DNA of 64,000 nt, taken from Polynucleobacter sp. es-EL-1 (GTDB lineage Bacteria; Pseudomonadota; Gammaproteobacteria; Burkholderiales; Burkholderiaceae). A program made the position numbers and the translations under genes. This document shows, in pieces, positions 37,205 through 45,411 of the stretch. The stretch spans positions 1,054,001 through 1,118,000 of the forward strand of contig NZ_CP061310.1 in the NCBI RefSeq assembly GCF_018687975.1, in the 5' to 3' direction. A model generated the notes under the pieces. It saw nothing but the letters and a program-made list of their open reading frames with translations, was not told the origin of the DNA and did not search any database. The number at the start of each line of letters is the position of its first letter. Position 1 is the first letter of the stretch.

Positions 37205-38878
37205 TCACAAAGGCTTCACAGAGCCACCAACTACCTTGGCTCCAAACTCTTTTTCTAATTGCAGAATAAAAGGATCTTGCGCAATCATTTGCTCTGCATT
37301 CTGTCTTTTCTCTTGATGAATCTGGGCATCCACTTTTGCTACGGTTTTGCCCTCTACTTCACCCTTTTCGATCAGCAATTTCACAGGCTTGCCAAAGTGA
37401 GCCGTCAACGCATCGGCAAGACGTGCTACTGAAGCCTCTGAAGCGAGTTGGGGCATAGGTGTCACGATCGTTGCACGCACCCCAGTGGCTGCATCATTCC
37501 AGTCTTGTAACTCTGTCTGAAAGGCCAACTGCTGCACTAAACCCTTAACCGGTAATTGGCGCATCAAGGCATGCCAGTCAGGGCGAGCTGCGGCACTAGC
37601 AGCGACCGGTGCTGAAGGGGCAGCTGGAGCTGCAGACTGAGAAGCCGAAGCAGCAGCAGATGATGAGGCAGTAGGAGCGCTACGTGCTGGCGCCGCTACA
37701 GTTGTATTAGCTGGTCTTGGAGCACTGGCTACTGGAGGTGCGCTATTGCCACCCGCTCTAACGCCATCATTTCCGGGACGGAAAGCCAACATACGCAAAA
37801 GCGTCATAGCAAAGCCGGTTTGCTCATCAGGAGCAAGTGATAAATCGGGGCGACTGGTAATGCTAATTTGATAAAAGAGTTGCGCCTCTTCTTTTGTTAG
37901 TGCATCAGCCAAGCGACGAATCTCTGCTGCCTCTGGCCAATCCTCTAAAACGGATTCAGGGACGATTTGTGCAGCAGCAATTTTTTGAATGAGGCTAGAT
38001 AAATCAGCGAGTGCCAATGAGAAAGACATACTTCGCTCACCCATCTCGTTCGAGATCGCCAGTAAGGTAGCGCCATCTTTAGCAATTAAGGCATCCAGAA
38101 TGCGAATGAGATAGGCGTCGTCTAAAGTACCCAGCATACCGCGCACAGATTCTTCTGAGACTTTTCCAGCAGCATAGGCAATGGCTTGATCCGTTAGGGA
38201 TAAAGCATCACGCATTGAGCCTTGCGCCGCCTTTGCCAAAACACGTAGTGCATTGGTTTCATATTCGACACTTTCAGCGGCGAGTACTTTTTCTAAATGC
38301 TCAACAATGAGTGGCACCGGCATTTGCTTGAGGTTGAACTGCAGGCAACGCGACAAAATAGTTACCGGGATCTTTTGTGGATCTGTCGTAGCTAGAATAA
38401 ATTTGACGTGCTCTGGCGGCTCTTCGAGCGTCTTAAGCATGGCATTAAAGGCATGATTGGTGAGCATGTGCACCTCGTCAATCATGTAAACCTTGTAACG
38501 CGCATTACTTGGGGCATAAGCTGCTTTCTCTAAAAGGGCAGCAATATCATCGACACCACGATTACTCGCAGCATCCATCTCAATATAGTCAACAAAGCGT
38601 CCTGCATCGATTTCTAGGCAAGCTGGGCATTTTCCGCAAGGCTCTGAAGTCATGCGACCCTGACCATCTTCGCCAGTGCAATTGAGGGCTTTGGCCATAA
38701 TTCGGGCAATGGTGGTCTTTCCGACCCCACGTGTACCTGTAAAGAGCCAAGCATGGTGTAGGCGACCTTGGTCCAAGGCATGGGTTAAGGCCTTAACCAC
38801 ATGGTCTTGTCCTACCAATTGGGAGAAAGTTTTAGGGCGCCACAAACGGGCTAAAGCCAATGAAGTCATGGACTCCAT
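37205..38878 (-). CDS. dnaX: DNA polymerase III subunits tau/gamma
   Basis: 557 residues. The AAA+ clamp-loader motifs are FTGTRGVGKTTIARI (Walker A), zinc-binding CGKCPACLEID, IDEVHML (Walker B) and STCG-like LSRCLQ. A proline/alanine/serine-rich linker (about residues 380-430) precedes the C-terminal tau domain that binds the polymerase. The start MTSLALARLWRP (38869) is equally possible. No programmed frameshift site was identified. The plus-strand ffs gene begins 22 bp upstream. Confidence 0.96.
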   Translation of the reverse strand: MESMTSLALARLWRPKTFSQLVGQDHVVKALTHALDQGRLHHAWLFTGTRGVGKTTIARIMAKALNCTGEDGQGRMTSEPCGKCPACLEIDAGRFVDYIEMDAASNRGVDDIAALLEKAAYAPSNARYKVYMIDEVHMLTNHAFNAMLKTLEEPPEHVKFILATTDPQKIPVTILSRCLQFNLKQMPVPLIVEHLEKVLAAESVEYETNALRVLAKAAQGSMRDALSLTDQAIAYAAGKVSEESVRGMLGTLDDAYLIRILDALIAKDGATLLAISNEMGERSMSFSLALADLSSLIQKIAAAQIVPESVLEDWPEAAEIRRLADALTKEEAQLFYQISITSRPDLSLAPDEQTGFAMTLLRMLAFRPGNDGVRAGGNSAPPVASAPRPANTTVAAPARSAPTASSSAAASASQSAAPAAPSAPVAASAAARPDWHALMRQLPVKGLVQQLAFQTELQDWNDAATGVRATIVTPMPQLASEASVARLADALTAHFGKPVKLLIEKGEVEGKTVAKVDAQIHQEKRQNAEQMIAQDPFILQLEKEFGAKVVGGSVKPL

Positions 38879-38900
38879 TCTAACAAGCTAAAATGGAATT

Positions 38901-38997
38901 GGACGGGCCTCCCCGCATGGCGGTTTGGATAACCTGGTCAGGTCGGGAACGAAGCAGCCAAACCCAATTCTGTCAGTGCCGGGGGTCGGGCTCGTCC
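38901..38997 (+). ncRNA. ffs: Signal recognition particle 4.5S RNA
   Basis: The sequence has the conserved SRP domain IV: GGTCAGGTCGGGAACGAAGC with the GGAA tetraloop and the asymmetric AGCAG side. The ends pair (GGACGGGCC with GGCTCGTCC), giving a hairpin of about 97 nt. It binds Ffh and FtsY for membrane targeting. It is divergent from dnaX and marks the left edge of the accessory region. Confidence 0.95.
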
Positions 38998-39097
38998 ACC
39001 TTCCCCTGTAGATTTTTTACTTCAGCATATTGCTCAAATCGCAACATTTATTGCCTTATTGGCAACAGCACAGATTTTTACTAACAATAGTTGTGAT

Positions 39098-39415
39098 TTA
39101 AGGTTGATGGGTTAACAACCAATCCTTTAGGGCCAGATCAATTTTTGTCTGCCACCCAGATCCAGCAGCTTTAAATTGCTCGATGACTTCTGCTGACAAA
39201 CGAATGCTTGTTAATTTCTTTGGGTTCTTACTCACACTTCCGACTGGTCTGCCGCGAAGCCTCTTGGCAAAGGCCTCTCGACCGTCTCTTTCGGAAACGA
39301 CTTCTCCGTCTATCGACCACACACCTCGCTTTAAATCCTCGGCTGTTACTTCAGGAGCATCATCAGGATCAATCCATTCCTCGGCTGTATTCTTTCGTTT
39401 CACGCTCATTTGCAT
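39098..39415 (-). CDS. brnA: BrnA family antitoxin
   Basis: 105 residues. Typical BrnA features are present: a DDAPEVTAEDL segment, a linker RLRGRPVGSVSKN, and a C-terminal ribbon-helix-helix (KLTSIRLSAEVIEQFKAAGSGWQTKIDLALKDWL). BrnA binds BrnT and represses their promoter. It overlaps brnT by 47 bp. A start at M3 is also possible. Confidence 0.88.
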   Translation of the reverse strand: MQMSVKRKNTAEEWIDPDDAPEVTAEDLKRGVWSIDGEVVSERDGREAFAKRLRGRPVGSVSKNPKKLTSIRLSAEVIEQFKAAGSGWQTKIDLALKDWLLTHQP

Positions 39416-39671
39416 TCCTCATCGATATGATTCTTTTTCTTGACCCTCTTTGAGTCCAAACCACCACAGTCAATCGACCATCTAAAAATCCCAAAGTAAT
39501 AAATCGAGATTCGCCATAGCTCTGACGTAAGTCTTGAAATGTATGGATAGTTTGACTAAGAACCTCTCCAGCACGTGCAAAATCAAGACCACGCTCCAAA
39601 AGAGTTTGAACGCGCTTTTGGGGATCAAACTCAATTGAATTATTTAATTGTAATAACAAATTATTGATCAT
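39369..39671 (-). CDS. brnT: BrnT family ribonuclease toxin
   Basis: 100 residues. EFDPQKRVQTLLERGLDFARAGEVL, then DLRQSYGESRFITLGFLDGRLTVVVWTQRGSRKRIISMRNANERE are hallmark BrnT segments with a RelE-like fold. It inhibits translation by cutting RNA until BrnA binds it. The first 10 residues may be an upstream extension of the true start. The pair is the first gene set after ffs. Confidence 0.88.
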   Translation of the reverse strand: MINNLLLQLNNSIEFDPQKRVQTLLERGLDFARAGEVLSQTIHTFQDLRQSYGESRFITLGFLDGRLTVVVWTQRGSRKRIISMRNANERETKEYSRGMD

Positions 39672-39699
39672 TCAAGTAATTATTTGTAGTAACAAACAA

Positions 39700-39831
39700 T
39701 TAAAGAATGCGGAGCACTCTCAGGATGCCCCAAATCATCCAGATGATCAGCAGTACAAGCACTACTCGGGAATCCAGCACCAATCTAAATAAGCGTTGTT
39801 GCTTGTGAGTGCACTCAAAAGTAACCTGCAT
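39700..39831 (-). CDS. Small membrane protein (43 aa)
   Basis: A 43-residue frame with a strong ribosome-binding site (GGGGAG, 7-8 bp before ATG). The N-terminus is hydrophilic (MQVTFECTHKQQRLFR), then one hydrophobic segment (VVLVLLIIWMIWGILRVL). Not recognised. It is the last gene of the minus-strand cluster and was found by reading, as it is short. Confidence 0.5.
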   Translation of the reverse strand: MQVTFECTHKQQRLFRLVLDSRVVLVLLIIWMIWGILRVLRIL

Positions 39832-39894
39832 TCCAAATCTCCCCGGTAGTCAGAAAGATTTAGCGTAGAGGTTTGGAAAGGGATTTAACAGCTA

Positions 39895-40263
39895 TTAGGG
39901 ATGATTTGGGCGTAGGAAATGGATGGGCCTTACGACCATCAAGGATCCATCAGAGTCATTGTCAAACAAATTAGATAAGTCCACCTCATCAACATCCATT
40001 AAATCTGGCGGGGCGATACGTCTCAAGCAGCGATCTGGGACGGGCCCTGACTTAGAGGTCTGCGCATATCCATCTAGCTCATATAGTAGCCACCGATTCT
40101 CTACCTGAATTTCAACCTCCCATGTAGGCAGTGACTCATCAGACATGCCCCAATCTTTGAGGCCCAGGTACTCAACAACCTTCACAATATTTCCCAAATT
40201 TTCTGGGCAAATACAGTTAACAGTAATTGCCAAATCACCAGGACTACAGTTCAATTTACTCAT
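39895..40263 (-). CDS. KLNC-type small protein of unknown function, copy 1
   Basis: 122 residues from MSKLNCSPGD; the frame is open 9 residues further but the paralogues begin at this methionine. The chain has GDLAITVNCICPENLGNIVKVVEYLG near the start and SGPVPDRCLRRIAPP near the end, with a beta-rich middle. Two paralogues lie at 60868-61200 and 61190-61558 on the other side of the island. The function is unknown. It may be a small beta-barrel or SH3-like domain. Confidence 0.75.
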   Translation of the reverse strand: MSKLNCSPGDLAITVNCICPENLGNIVKVVEYLGLKDWGMSDESLPTWEVEIQVENRWLLYELDGYAQTSKSGPVPDRCLRRIAPPDLMDVDEVDLSNLFDNDSDGSLMVVRPIHFLRPNHP

Positions 40264-40286
40264 ATTCTCTTTATCAATTATTTCTA

Positions 40287-40637
40287 TCAATGCAATAAAT
40301 CTTCTTTAGGCTTTGCTACTTCTAATTTTTCATGATTGCTCACCAAAAAATCTTTTGTTTTAAGTGCATTTAACAAATAGATATCAACCACTCCTGGCCC
40401 AGAATCTGTATCTTTGGAGCTGATATAAGCCAGGCTATAAATCAAGCTATCAGCCTCTTCACCATCAACCATTTCTGTATTACCTTCGCGATGGTCTATC
40501 ACCCGTAGCCCTCTACAAAATTCAGGCCTTTCATCATCGGCCCATGACATATCAAGACGATCTACGTCAAATCGCTCACTTCTGAAAATATTGCTAATGT
40601 AAAAACGGGCGCCCTGAAAAAATGTGTAATCACGCAT
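40287..40637 (-). CDS. Protein of unknown function (116 aa)
   Basis: 116 residues, no signal peptide or membrane segment, acidic with several aromatic strands (YTFFQGARFYISNIFRSERFDV). Not recognised. It lies 15 bp after the next gene and 24 bp before the KLNC-type gene in the cluster. Confidence 0.6.
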   Translation of the reverse strand: MRDYTFFQGARFYISNIFRSERFDVDRLDMSWADDERPEFCRGLRVIDHREGNTEMVDGEEADSLIYSLAYISSKDTDSGPGVVDIYLLNALKTKDFLVSNHEKLEVAKPKEDLLH

Positions 40638-40651
40638 AAATGTGTTTATTC

Positions 40652-41173
40652 CTAAATAAATTGCTTATCTTTGTTTTCTTTATTACTGCAAACATATTCA
40701 ATTTTTCTATTACCGACTGACTTTGGAGAGACATGAAATGCCTTTGCTCGCATCGCAAAAGGGCCCTCAGAAAAATCCCCTTTAGCTAATTTGTCTTTAA
40801 AAAAAGTGACTTGTTTAGGCTTAATAGTGCGATTTACGCAATCTATTTCCTCCTCTAAGATTTTTGAAAAGTAATCCAATTCCTCGGCACCTTTTTGCGT
40901 ATCAAAATAATTTCTCATAGCCACTATATAAAAAATTGCATCATCCTTAGCGATGATTTGATCTGGATCCAAATATTCGGCAAAGTCATCTGTTTCTCCA
41001 ACCTTCTCCCACCTGGCATTTAACTCATTCAATCTTTGGTAATACACAATGTTGGGCGCTGTTGCATAGAGTTCATGGATTCCGTAATAAGCAACTACGG
41101 GAATAGAAAATACAATCGCAATGGAAATAAGCACCCATCTAATAGACTTAAAAGTAATCTCAGTGGTATTCAA
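40652..41173 (-). CDS. Membrane-anchored protein of unknown function (173 aa)
   Basis: One hydrophobic segment near the N-terminus (WVLISIAIVFSIPVVAYYGI, residues 13-32), then a soluble domain of about 140 residues with two cysteines (DCVNR, YVCSNKEN). The topology suggests a periplasmic domain with an inner-membrane anchor. Not recognised. Low-GC composition compared with the flanking core. Confidence 0.6.
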   Translation of the reverse strand: MNTTEITFKSIRWVLISIAIVFSIPVVAYYGIHELYATAPNIVYYQRLNELNARWEKVGETDDFAEYLDPDQIIAKDDAIFYIVAMRNYFDTQKGAEELDYFSKILEEEIDCVNRTIKPKQVTFFKDKLAKGDFSEGPFAMRAKAFHVSPKSVGNRKIEYVCSNKENKDKQFI

Positions 41174-41182
41174 TTTATCTCT

Positions 41183-41506
41183 CTATATATATGTTGACGT
41201 TGCACTAATCTTAAAATTCTCGAAAATAATTTTGTTTTCTAAATACTGAATCTTCAAAATTTCAGAAACAGGTTTAGCAGTTAAATAACTAATTAATACA
41301 GCAAATGGAAAGGTAACTTTTGCTCCCCAATACCCCTTAGCTGGCACGGCAAGCTCAACACTTTCAACTCTGAAAATTGCCATTCCTGCCAACATAAAAA
41401 GATCTACTTTTGCATTTAAATATTTCTTAGTATTGGTTTTTGGGCCTTTTTTCTTAAGCTGGGTTACTAGCTCTAAAAATTCTTTTGTATTGATCTCTAT
41501 TTGCAT
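41183..41506 (-). CDS. Beta-rich protein of unknown function (107 aa)
   Basis: 107 residues without signal peptide. The strand pattern VESVELAVPAKGYWGAKV followed by a hydrophobic helix recalls the repeated units of sliding-clamp-like folds, but the match is weak and is only a visual impression. It abuts the next gene by 1 bp. Not recognised. Confidence 0.55.
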   Translation of the reverse strand: MQIEINTKEFLELVTQLKKKGPKTNTKKYLNAKVDLFMLAGMAIFRVESVELAVPAKGYWGAKVTFPFAVLISYLTAKPVSEILKIQYLENKIIFENFKISATSTYI

Positions 41507-42081
41507 TAATAGCTCTCATTAATAAATTCGCAAACTATCTGCCCGTTGCAAGTGATAGCGTATCCCTCAACAGCCTGTTCTAGCAACTCGCCATATTCCC
41601 CAAAAGGAGTATCTTTAGGTGTTTTGAAGCGATGTAGTTTTCCTTCTGAACTAAGTTGATTTACAAACTCAACCCAAGCTTTGCTCATATGACCAAATGG
41701 CAGACTTGACACTCCATTTAACGGATCTGAGTAGATGTTTTCAGCCTCTATCTGACTTATGCTGCATTCTTCAAGCAAGTATTGCGGTCTGGCAATAAAG
41801 GGATATTCAATTTCTTCTTTATCTCTATTCATTTTTTTATCTATTAAGTCCTTGATGACCATATAAATCGCAATTGGCCAACATAAAGTTATGAGCAAAA
41901 TTGCTCCAGGTATTACTAATTTTTCTCTTAGGCGGTAATGCCAGGGTCTCTCAGGTCTCTGACCGTGAATGGCCTTATCTATATCTTTTGCGAACTGGCT
42001 AGGACGCTCATACTGAAATAGATAGAGCCCAAGCGAAATCACTAAGCCTATGCCTATATATATTTGCAAATACAATGTCAT
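41506..42081 (-). CDS. Two-helix membrane protein of unknown function (191 aa)
   Basis: Two hydrophobic segments (about residues 6-21 and 53-72) followed by a soluble C-terminal domain of about 110 residues facing the same side as the N-terminus. Not recognised. Start and stop overlap neighbours by 1-4 bp, so it is coupled to the surrounding genes. Confidence 0.62.
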   Translation of the reverse strand: MTLYLQIYIGIGLVISLGLYLFQYERPSQFAKDIDKAIHGQRPERPWHYRLREKLVIPGAILLITLCWPIAIYMVIKDLIDKKMNRDKEEIEYPFIARPQYLLEECSISQIEAENIYSDPLNGVSSLPFGHMSKAWVEFVNQLSSEGKLHRFKTPKDTPFGEYGELLEQAVEGYAITCNGQIVCEFINESY

Positions 42082-42566
42082 TGCGAACCACTTTTATCTA
42101 CTGGGAATGTTGTAAATGCTGCTACGCCATACCCTTCGGGATCGCCCTCCTTGCCAACGCCATTTGTAATTACACGTTTAGCAACGAGCATTCCTTTTTT
42201 AAAAGTGAGATATAAATCTTTTTCAAAAGTACTTCCATACCCCATATGAACGTAATCCAGCATCTTGCCAAATGGACACCTCACCTCACCACTAAACCAA
42301 TGCGCAAAAACTCCTTTTGAATGATCAGGAAATAAATCTTTCATCCTTAGTTTTGACCCATTCCGACCAGTTCCACTAAGACTTGCCAAATAGAGTCGAT
42401 CATTTATCACTTTCCATGTTCCCGTATACCCACGCCAACAAGCCGTAGAAGTTGATTGGAAATCGATATCTTTACCGGCTGTACACAACCAATAGTCCAA
42501 AGGTTGCGAGCACATTGAAAGTTTCTGATCTTCATAAATTAATGTTTCTGATATTTGTGCGGTCAT
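42078..42566 (-). CDS. Protein of unknown function with a beta-barrel-like core (162 aa)
   Basis: The start at ATG 42566 (MTAQISETLIYED) falls just after the stop of the repeat protein; the frame is open 16 residues further but would overlap it. Aromatic strands such as CWRGYTGTWKVINDRLYLASL and TFEKDLYLTFKKG suggest a lipocalin- or META-like barrel. No signal peptide. Not recognised. It couples with the 191-residue membrane protein by a 4-bp overlap. Confidence 0.6.
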   Translation of the reverse strand: MTAQISETLIYEDQKLSMCSQPLDYWLCTAGKDIDFQSTSTACWRGYTGTWKVINDRLYLASLSGTGRNGSKLRMKDLFPDHSKGVFAHWFSGEVRCPFGKMLDYVHMGYGSTFEKDLYLTFKKGMLVAKRVITNGVGKEGDPEGYGVAAFTTFPVDKSGSQ

Positions 42567-42570
42567 AAGC

Positions 42571-42927
42571 TCACTTACTTGGTACGTAACCAATGCGGTT
42601 ACCGTTGTTATCAAATACGTTCGTCACACCAGTTGGCGCTTGCACCTCATATCCAAGTCGCTTGCCCTGGTTGTCATAAACCCCATTAGTTGCATTCCAG
42701 TTACTAGAACTGTTATTCCAATTCCTAGGACTGTTATTCCAGTTAGCTGATGAGTTATCCCAGTTCGATTGGCTGTTATTCCAATTGGCTGGCGAGTTAT
42801 CCCAATTCGCAACTTGTCCAAATACCTGCCCACCCATCACCAGCGTTAATACGCCTACTGCAGTATTTAAATTTTTCAATGAAATATCCTTAAATAATCT
42901 TGTTTTATCTAATCTCAACTTATTCAT
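42571..42927 (-). CDS. Exported protein with NW(D/N)NSxx seven-residue repeats, copy 1
   Basis: 118 residues. The N-terminus carries a signal-like hydrophobic segment (NTAVGVLTLVMGGQVFGQV). The middle is five exact 21-bp/7-residue units NW(D/N)NSxx (residues 41-75), and the end is VYDNQGKRLGYEVQAPTGVTNVFDNNGNRIGYVPS, which looks like a beta-hairpin tail. A paralogue at 60099-60416 keeps the same plan. The function is unknown; regular Trp/Asn repeats could build a solenoid or amyloid-like strand stack. It starts 7 bp after the helicase stop. Confidence 0.72.
   Translation of the reverse strand: MNKLRLDKTRLFKDISLKNLNTAVGVLTLVMGGQVFGQVANWDNSPANWNNSQSNWDNSSANWNNSPRNWNNSSSNWNATNGVYDNQGKRLGYEVQAPTGVTNVFDNNGNRIGYVPSK
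42703..42807 (-). repeat. Five tandem 21-bp coding repeats
   Basis: Units of 21 bp without indels encode NW(D/N)NSxx. Units 1 and 3 share GGGATAACTC, while units 2, 4 and 5 share TGGAATAACAG, so duplication may have proceeded in pairs. Confidence 0.85.
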
Positions 42928-42934
42928 GCCTTAC

Positions 42935-44614
42935 CTACAACTTCCCAGAACGTACTTCATCCAACATTCGACCTAACCTTGAGTAGCTTTCCTCAGGTAC
43001 TGTTTTTAAAAACCGTATTAAATGTTGATCACCACTTTTGAGAATGAGCCTCTTTAATTCGGGAGCCATTTCTTCTGAGCCTTGAACCTCTCCTTCATCA
43101 AGCTCCATGCCCCTAACAATTGCACCTACTCGCAGCGCCTCCTCAAGCGTTAAAGTAAATTCAGTTGAAAAACTCTGGCCACAAGCATGGCAAGACTCAG
43201 TACGTCGCAAATTCAGCGCCCCGCAAGATACGCATTTTTTAACTTGCTTATCCTCTGGCTTCTTTGGAAACTCATACCCGCATTCACAGTCAGTTGCTGA
43301 TAGTGGATGACTATCGCCACATTGAGGGCAGACTTTCTCTTTTGGAGGGCCAGGATCAACACGGTTAGCAGGAGACATTTCCTCCTCAACCCGTTTCGCA
43401 TATTTCTCAAACGTTTTAAAGGCCGGCATCACAACATACGCACGTGAATAATCGTCATAAGAAGCAGTTCTAACAACGCGACCCATCGCCTGCCTAAATG
43501 CCAACTCGGTTAGAGCGTTAGGCAAATAAATTAATACCCTTAGCCGACGAATATCCACACCCTCAGAAACCATCGCAACGGAAACTAGCCACTTACGTGT
43601 TGTATTTCTAAATTGTTTAATTTTGTCTTCTGGATTAGCCAACTGACTATGAACAATTAATGGCTTCTCACCATCTAAATCCTCTAATAAAGAAGCCATG
43701 AACTCGGCAACCTCAATATTTGGTGCTATCACTAATCCACCAGCCTCAGGCATTGTTAGACGTAGCTGATTTAGCTTTTCGATACCTGACTCGATCATTG
43801 AGGCCTGATAACCAGTCATTAATGGCTTTTCAGTTCCCGGGATATACTGCGGCGTCTTGGCCAGCTTATAAAAATCTAGTGCGGTTTGCAGCCCAGGAAT
43901 TCGCGCTAAATTTTTAGGTAATGTAGGCTCAGTGTCTCCTGAAACCTTTATCTCCTCACCTCCAAGGTCAACCGTAAACTTACCTTGATGTTTGTGAAAT
44001 GTGATTGGTCTGCAATACCCGAGCTCTACAGCGTCGCCATAAGTTAAGGTGTATGTGCCTTCTTCAGGATGAGAAATGGCGCCACTATCGTCATAGGCCA
44101 ACCATACAGACTCCGCACCATCAGAACGAATTGGGGTTCCAGTTAATACCAGTACAAATTGGGCTGACTCAAAAGCACCGCCTGCACTTTCACCCCAAGC
44201 AGCCTCTACCGCAGCATGATGGTGTTCATCACAAATCACTAACACCTTTGAGGACTGGCAAACAGCTTGCAGCTCTGGCCAAAGACCTTGAATAGCAGAC
44301 CAAGTGGCACAAATATCCATGCCAAGATCACCTAACTCTCCATCTTTTGCTGTAACCTTACCCATATGCCTTCCCGTTACGCGGGTAAAGTCTTCGGCCC
44401 ATTGCGTCACTACTTGCGTACGTGGTGCAATAACAATCACTCGGTTGATTTCTTCACTATCAAGCAATGTTTTAGCTATTGCACACGCTGCTAGAGTCTT
44501 TCCAGCACCAGGGGCAGCATTTATTAAAAAATGACGGTCTTTTTTACCGCGCACTAACCAGTCCATCGCCTTTTGGTGCGCCTCAACTTGCCAGGGTCTT
44601 AATTTAATATTCAC
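42935..44614 (-). CDS. Superfamily II helicase with two C-terminal zinc ribbons
   Basis: 559 residues. Walker A is APGAGKT (34-40), motif II is DEHH (129-132), motif III is LTGTP (157-161), and motif VI is QAMGRVVR (375-382). Then two zinc-ribbon modules follow (cysteines about 429/432/443/445 and 461/464/475/478). The core resembles ATP-dependent DNA translocases or helicases of restriction and repair systems (UvrB/type III restriction branch). The start overlaps the HNH gene by 4 bp, so the two are coupled and probably work together on DNA. No nuclease domain is visible in the helicase itself. Confidence 0.85.
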   Translation of the reverse strand: MNIKLRPWQVEAHQKAMDWLVRGKKDRHFLINAAPGAGKTLAACAIAKTLLDSEEINRVIVIAPRTQVVTQWAEDFTRVTGRHMGKVTAKDGELGDLGMDICATWSAIQGLWPELQAVCQSSKVLVICDEHHHAAVEAAWGESAGGAFESAQFVLVLTGTPIRSDGAESVWLAYDDSGAISHPEEGTYTLTYGDAVELGYCRPITFHKHQGKFTVDLGGEEIKVSGDTEPTLPKNLARIPGLQTALDFYKLAKTPQYIPGTEKPLMTGYQASMIESGIEKLNQLRLTMPEAGGLVIAPNIEVAEFMASLLEDLDGEKPLIVHSQLANPEDKIKQFRNTTRKWLVSVAMVSEGVDIRRLRVLIYLPNALTELAFRQAMGRVVRTASYDDYSRAYVVMPAFKTFEKYAKRVEEEMSPANRVDPGPPKEKVCPQCGDSHPLSATDCECGYEFPKKPEDKQVKKCVSCGALNLRRTESCHACGQSFSTEFTLTLEEALRVGAIVRGMELDEGEVQGSEEMAPELKRLILKSGDQHLIRFLKTVPEESYSRLGRMLDEVRSGKL

Positions 44615-44808
44615 TTTGTACCTTTAGTCAAATTACATTTTTGGCATAAGGCCTGACCATTTTTTGTTACAGTCTTCCCGCCATTTACAAATGCCAAAAC
44701 GTGATCGGCATGAAAATTACTCATTAATTTCTCTTTGCATATCGCACAACTTCCCCCGGATACCCAAGCAAGAATTGAACGTTGCTGTTTATCAAAAAAT
44801 CTCTTCAT
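44611..44808 (-). CDS. HNH endonuclease (small)
   Basis: 65 residues. A compact HNH fold: zinc-binding CAICKEK (21-27), catalytic HADHVL (33-38), N50, and a second pair CQKCN (55-59). This is the minimal length for an active HNH enzyme. It overlaps the helicase start by 4 bp and the winged-helix gene end by 4 bp. Inference: it cuts DNA recruited or moved by the helicase. Confidence 0.85.
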   Translation of the reverse strand: MKRFFDKQQRSILAWVSGGSCAICKEKLMSNFHADHVLAFVNGGKTVTKNGQALCQKCNLTKGTK

Positions 44809-45077
44809 TTCTCTAGCCAGTACTCCGTCATTTCAATTTCATTAATCGGCAAATTTGATGGTGGCTTTACAACTGCAACCTTATTAATTCTCAAAAGTAC
44901 CTTCACATAATTGACTTTTCGGGACTTCACCATCCAGCCCTCTTGGCGCATTTTTGAAATATTCGACGTTAAAGACGGAACACCAAAATAAATAATTGCC
45001 TCTAATCTTGTAATTGGATTACCCGCCGCTAAATGCTCCTTTAATGCCAAAGTCACTCCATATCGATTAGCACTCAT
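44805..45077 (-). CDS. Winged-helix-like DNA-binding protein (90 aa)
   Basis: From the start MSANRYGVTL, chosen for its GGAGGAA ribosome-binding site; the frame is open upstream to 45140. A helix-turn-helix pattern is seen in NPITRLEAIIYFGVPSLTSNISKMRQEGWMVKSRKV, with a wing-like basic strand after it. Such proteins occur as accessory regulators in phages and islands. It may regulate the cluster or assist the HNH/helicase pair. Not assigned to a named family. Confidence 0.62.
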   Translation of the reverse strand: MSANRYGVTLALKEHLAAGNPITRLEAIIYFGVPSLTSNISKMRQEGWMVKSRKVNYVKVLLRINKVAVVKPPSNLPINEIEMTEYWLEK

Positions 45078-45402
45078 AACTTCCTCCAAAATATTTCTTC
45101 CAAGGCTTATTGGTAATAAATTCATCCGATTCAAATTCATAAACTGAATTAAGCAGATCTCTTTCTTCGTACATCAATTCACCCTCATCAGAACTCATTA
45201 GGCTGAATGCATCCTTTGTGTTCTGCTCATCAAAAGAAGGCTTATAGTCATATCCCTCTTCATACTCTTCTTTGAATAATTCTTGCAATGCACTTGCATA
45301 TTCAAGAAGCTCAAAATCTCTGTATCGACTACCTACCCCTTCTTTTAGAACTTGATAGATAACTTTGACTTGTTTTGGGCCATTCATTCGAATCATCTCC
45401 AT
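45067..45402 (-). CDS. Acidic protein of unknown function (111 aa)
   Basis: 111 residues, very acidic (ELFKEEYEEGYDYKPSFDEQNTKDAF), mostly helical, no signal peptide. The end overlaps the winged-helix gene by 11 bp. The acidity and cluster position would fit a DNA mimic or inhibitor, but this is speculation. Not recognised. Confidence 0.6.
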   Translation of the reverse strand: MEMIRMNGPKQVKVIYQVLKEGVGSRYRDFELLEYASALQELFKEEYEEGYDYKPSFDEQNTKDAFSLMSSDEGELMYEERDLLNSVYEFESDEFITNKPWKKYFGGSYEC

Positions 45403-45411
45403 GACTACTCC

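Noticed and set aside
37205..38878. Programmed frameshift site in dnaX
   Set aside because: I found no clear A-rich slippery heptamer with a following hairpin, so only the full-length product is called.
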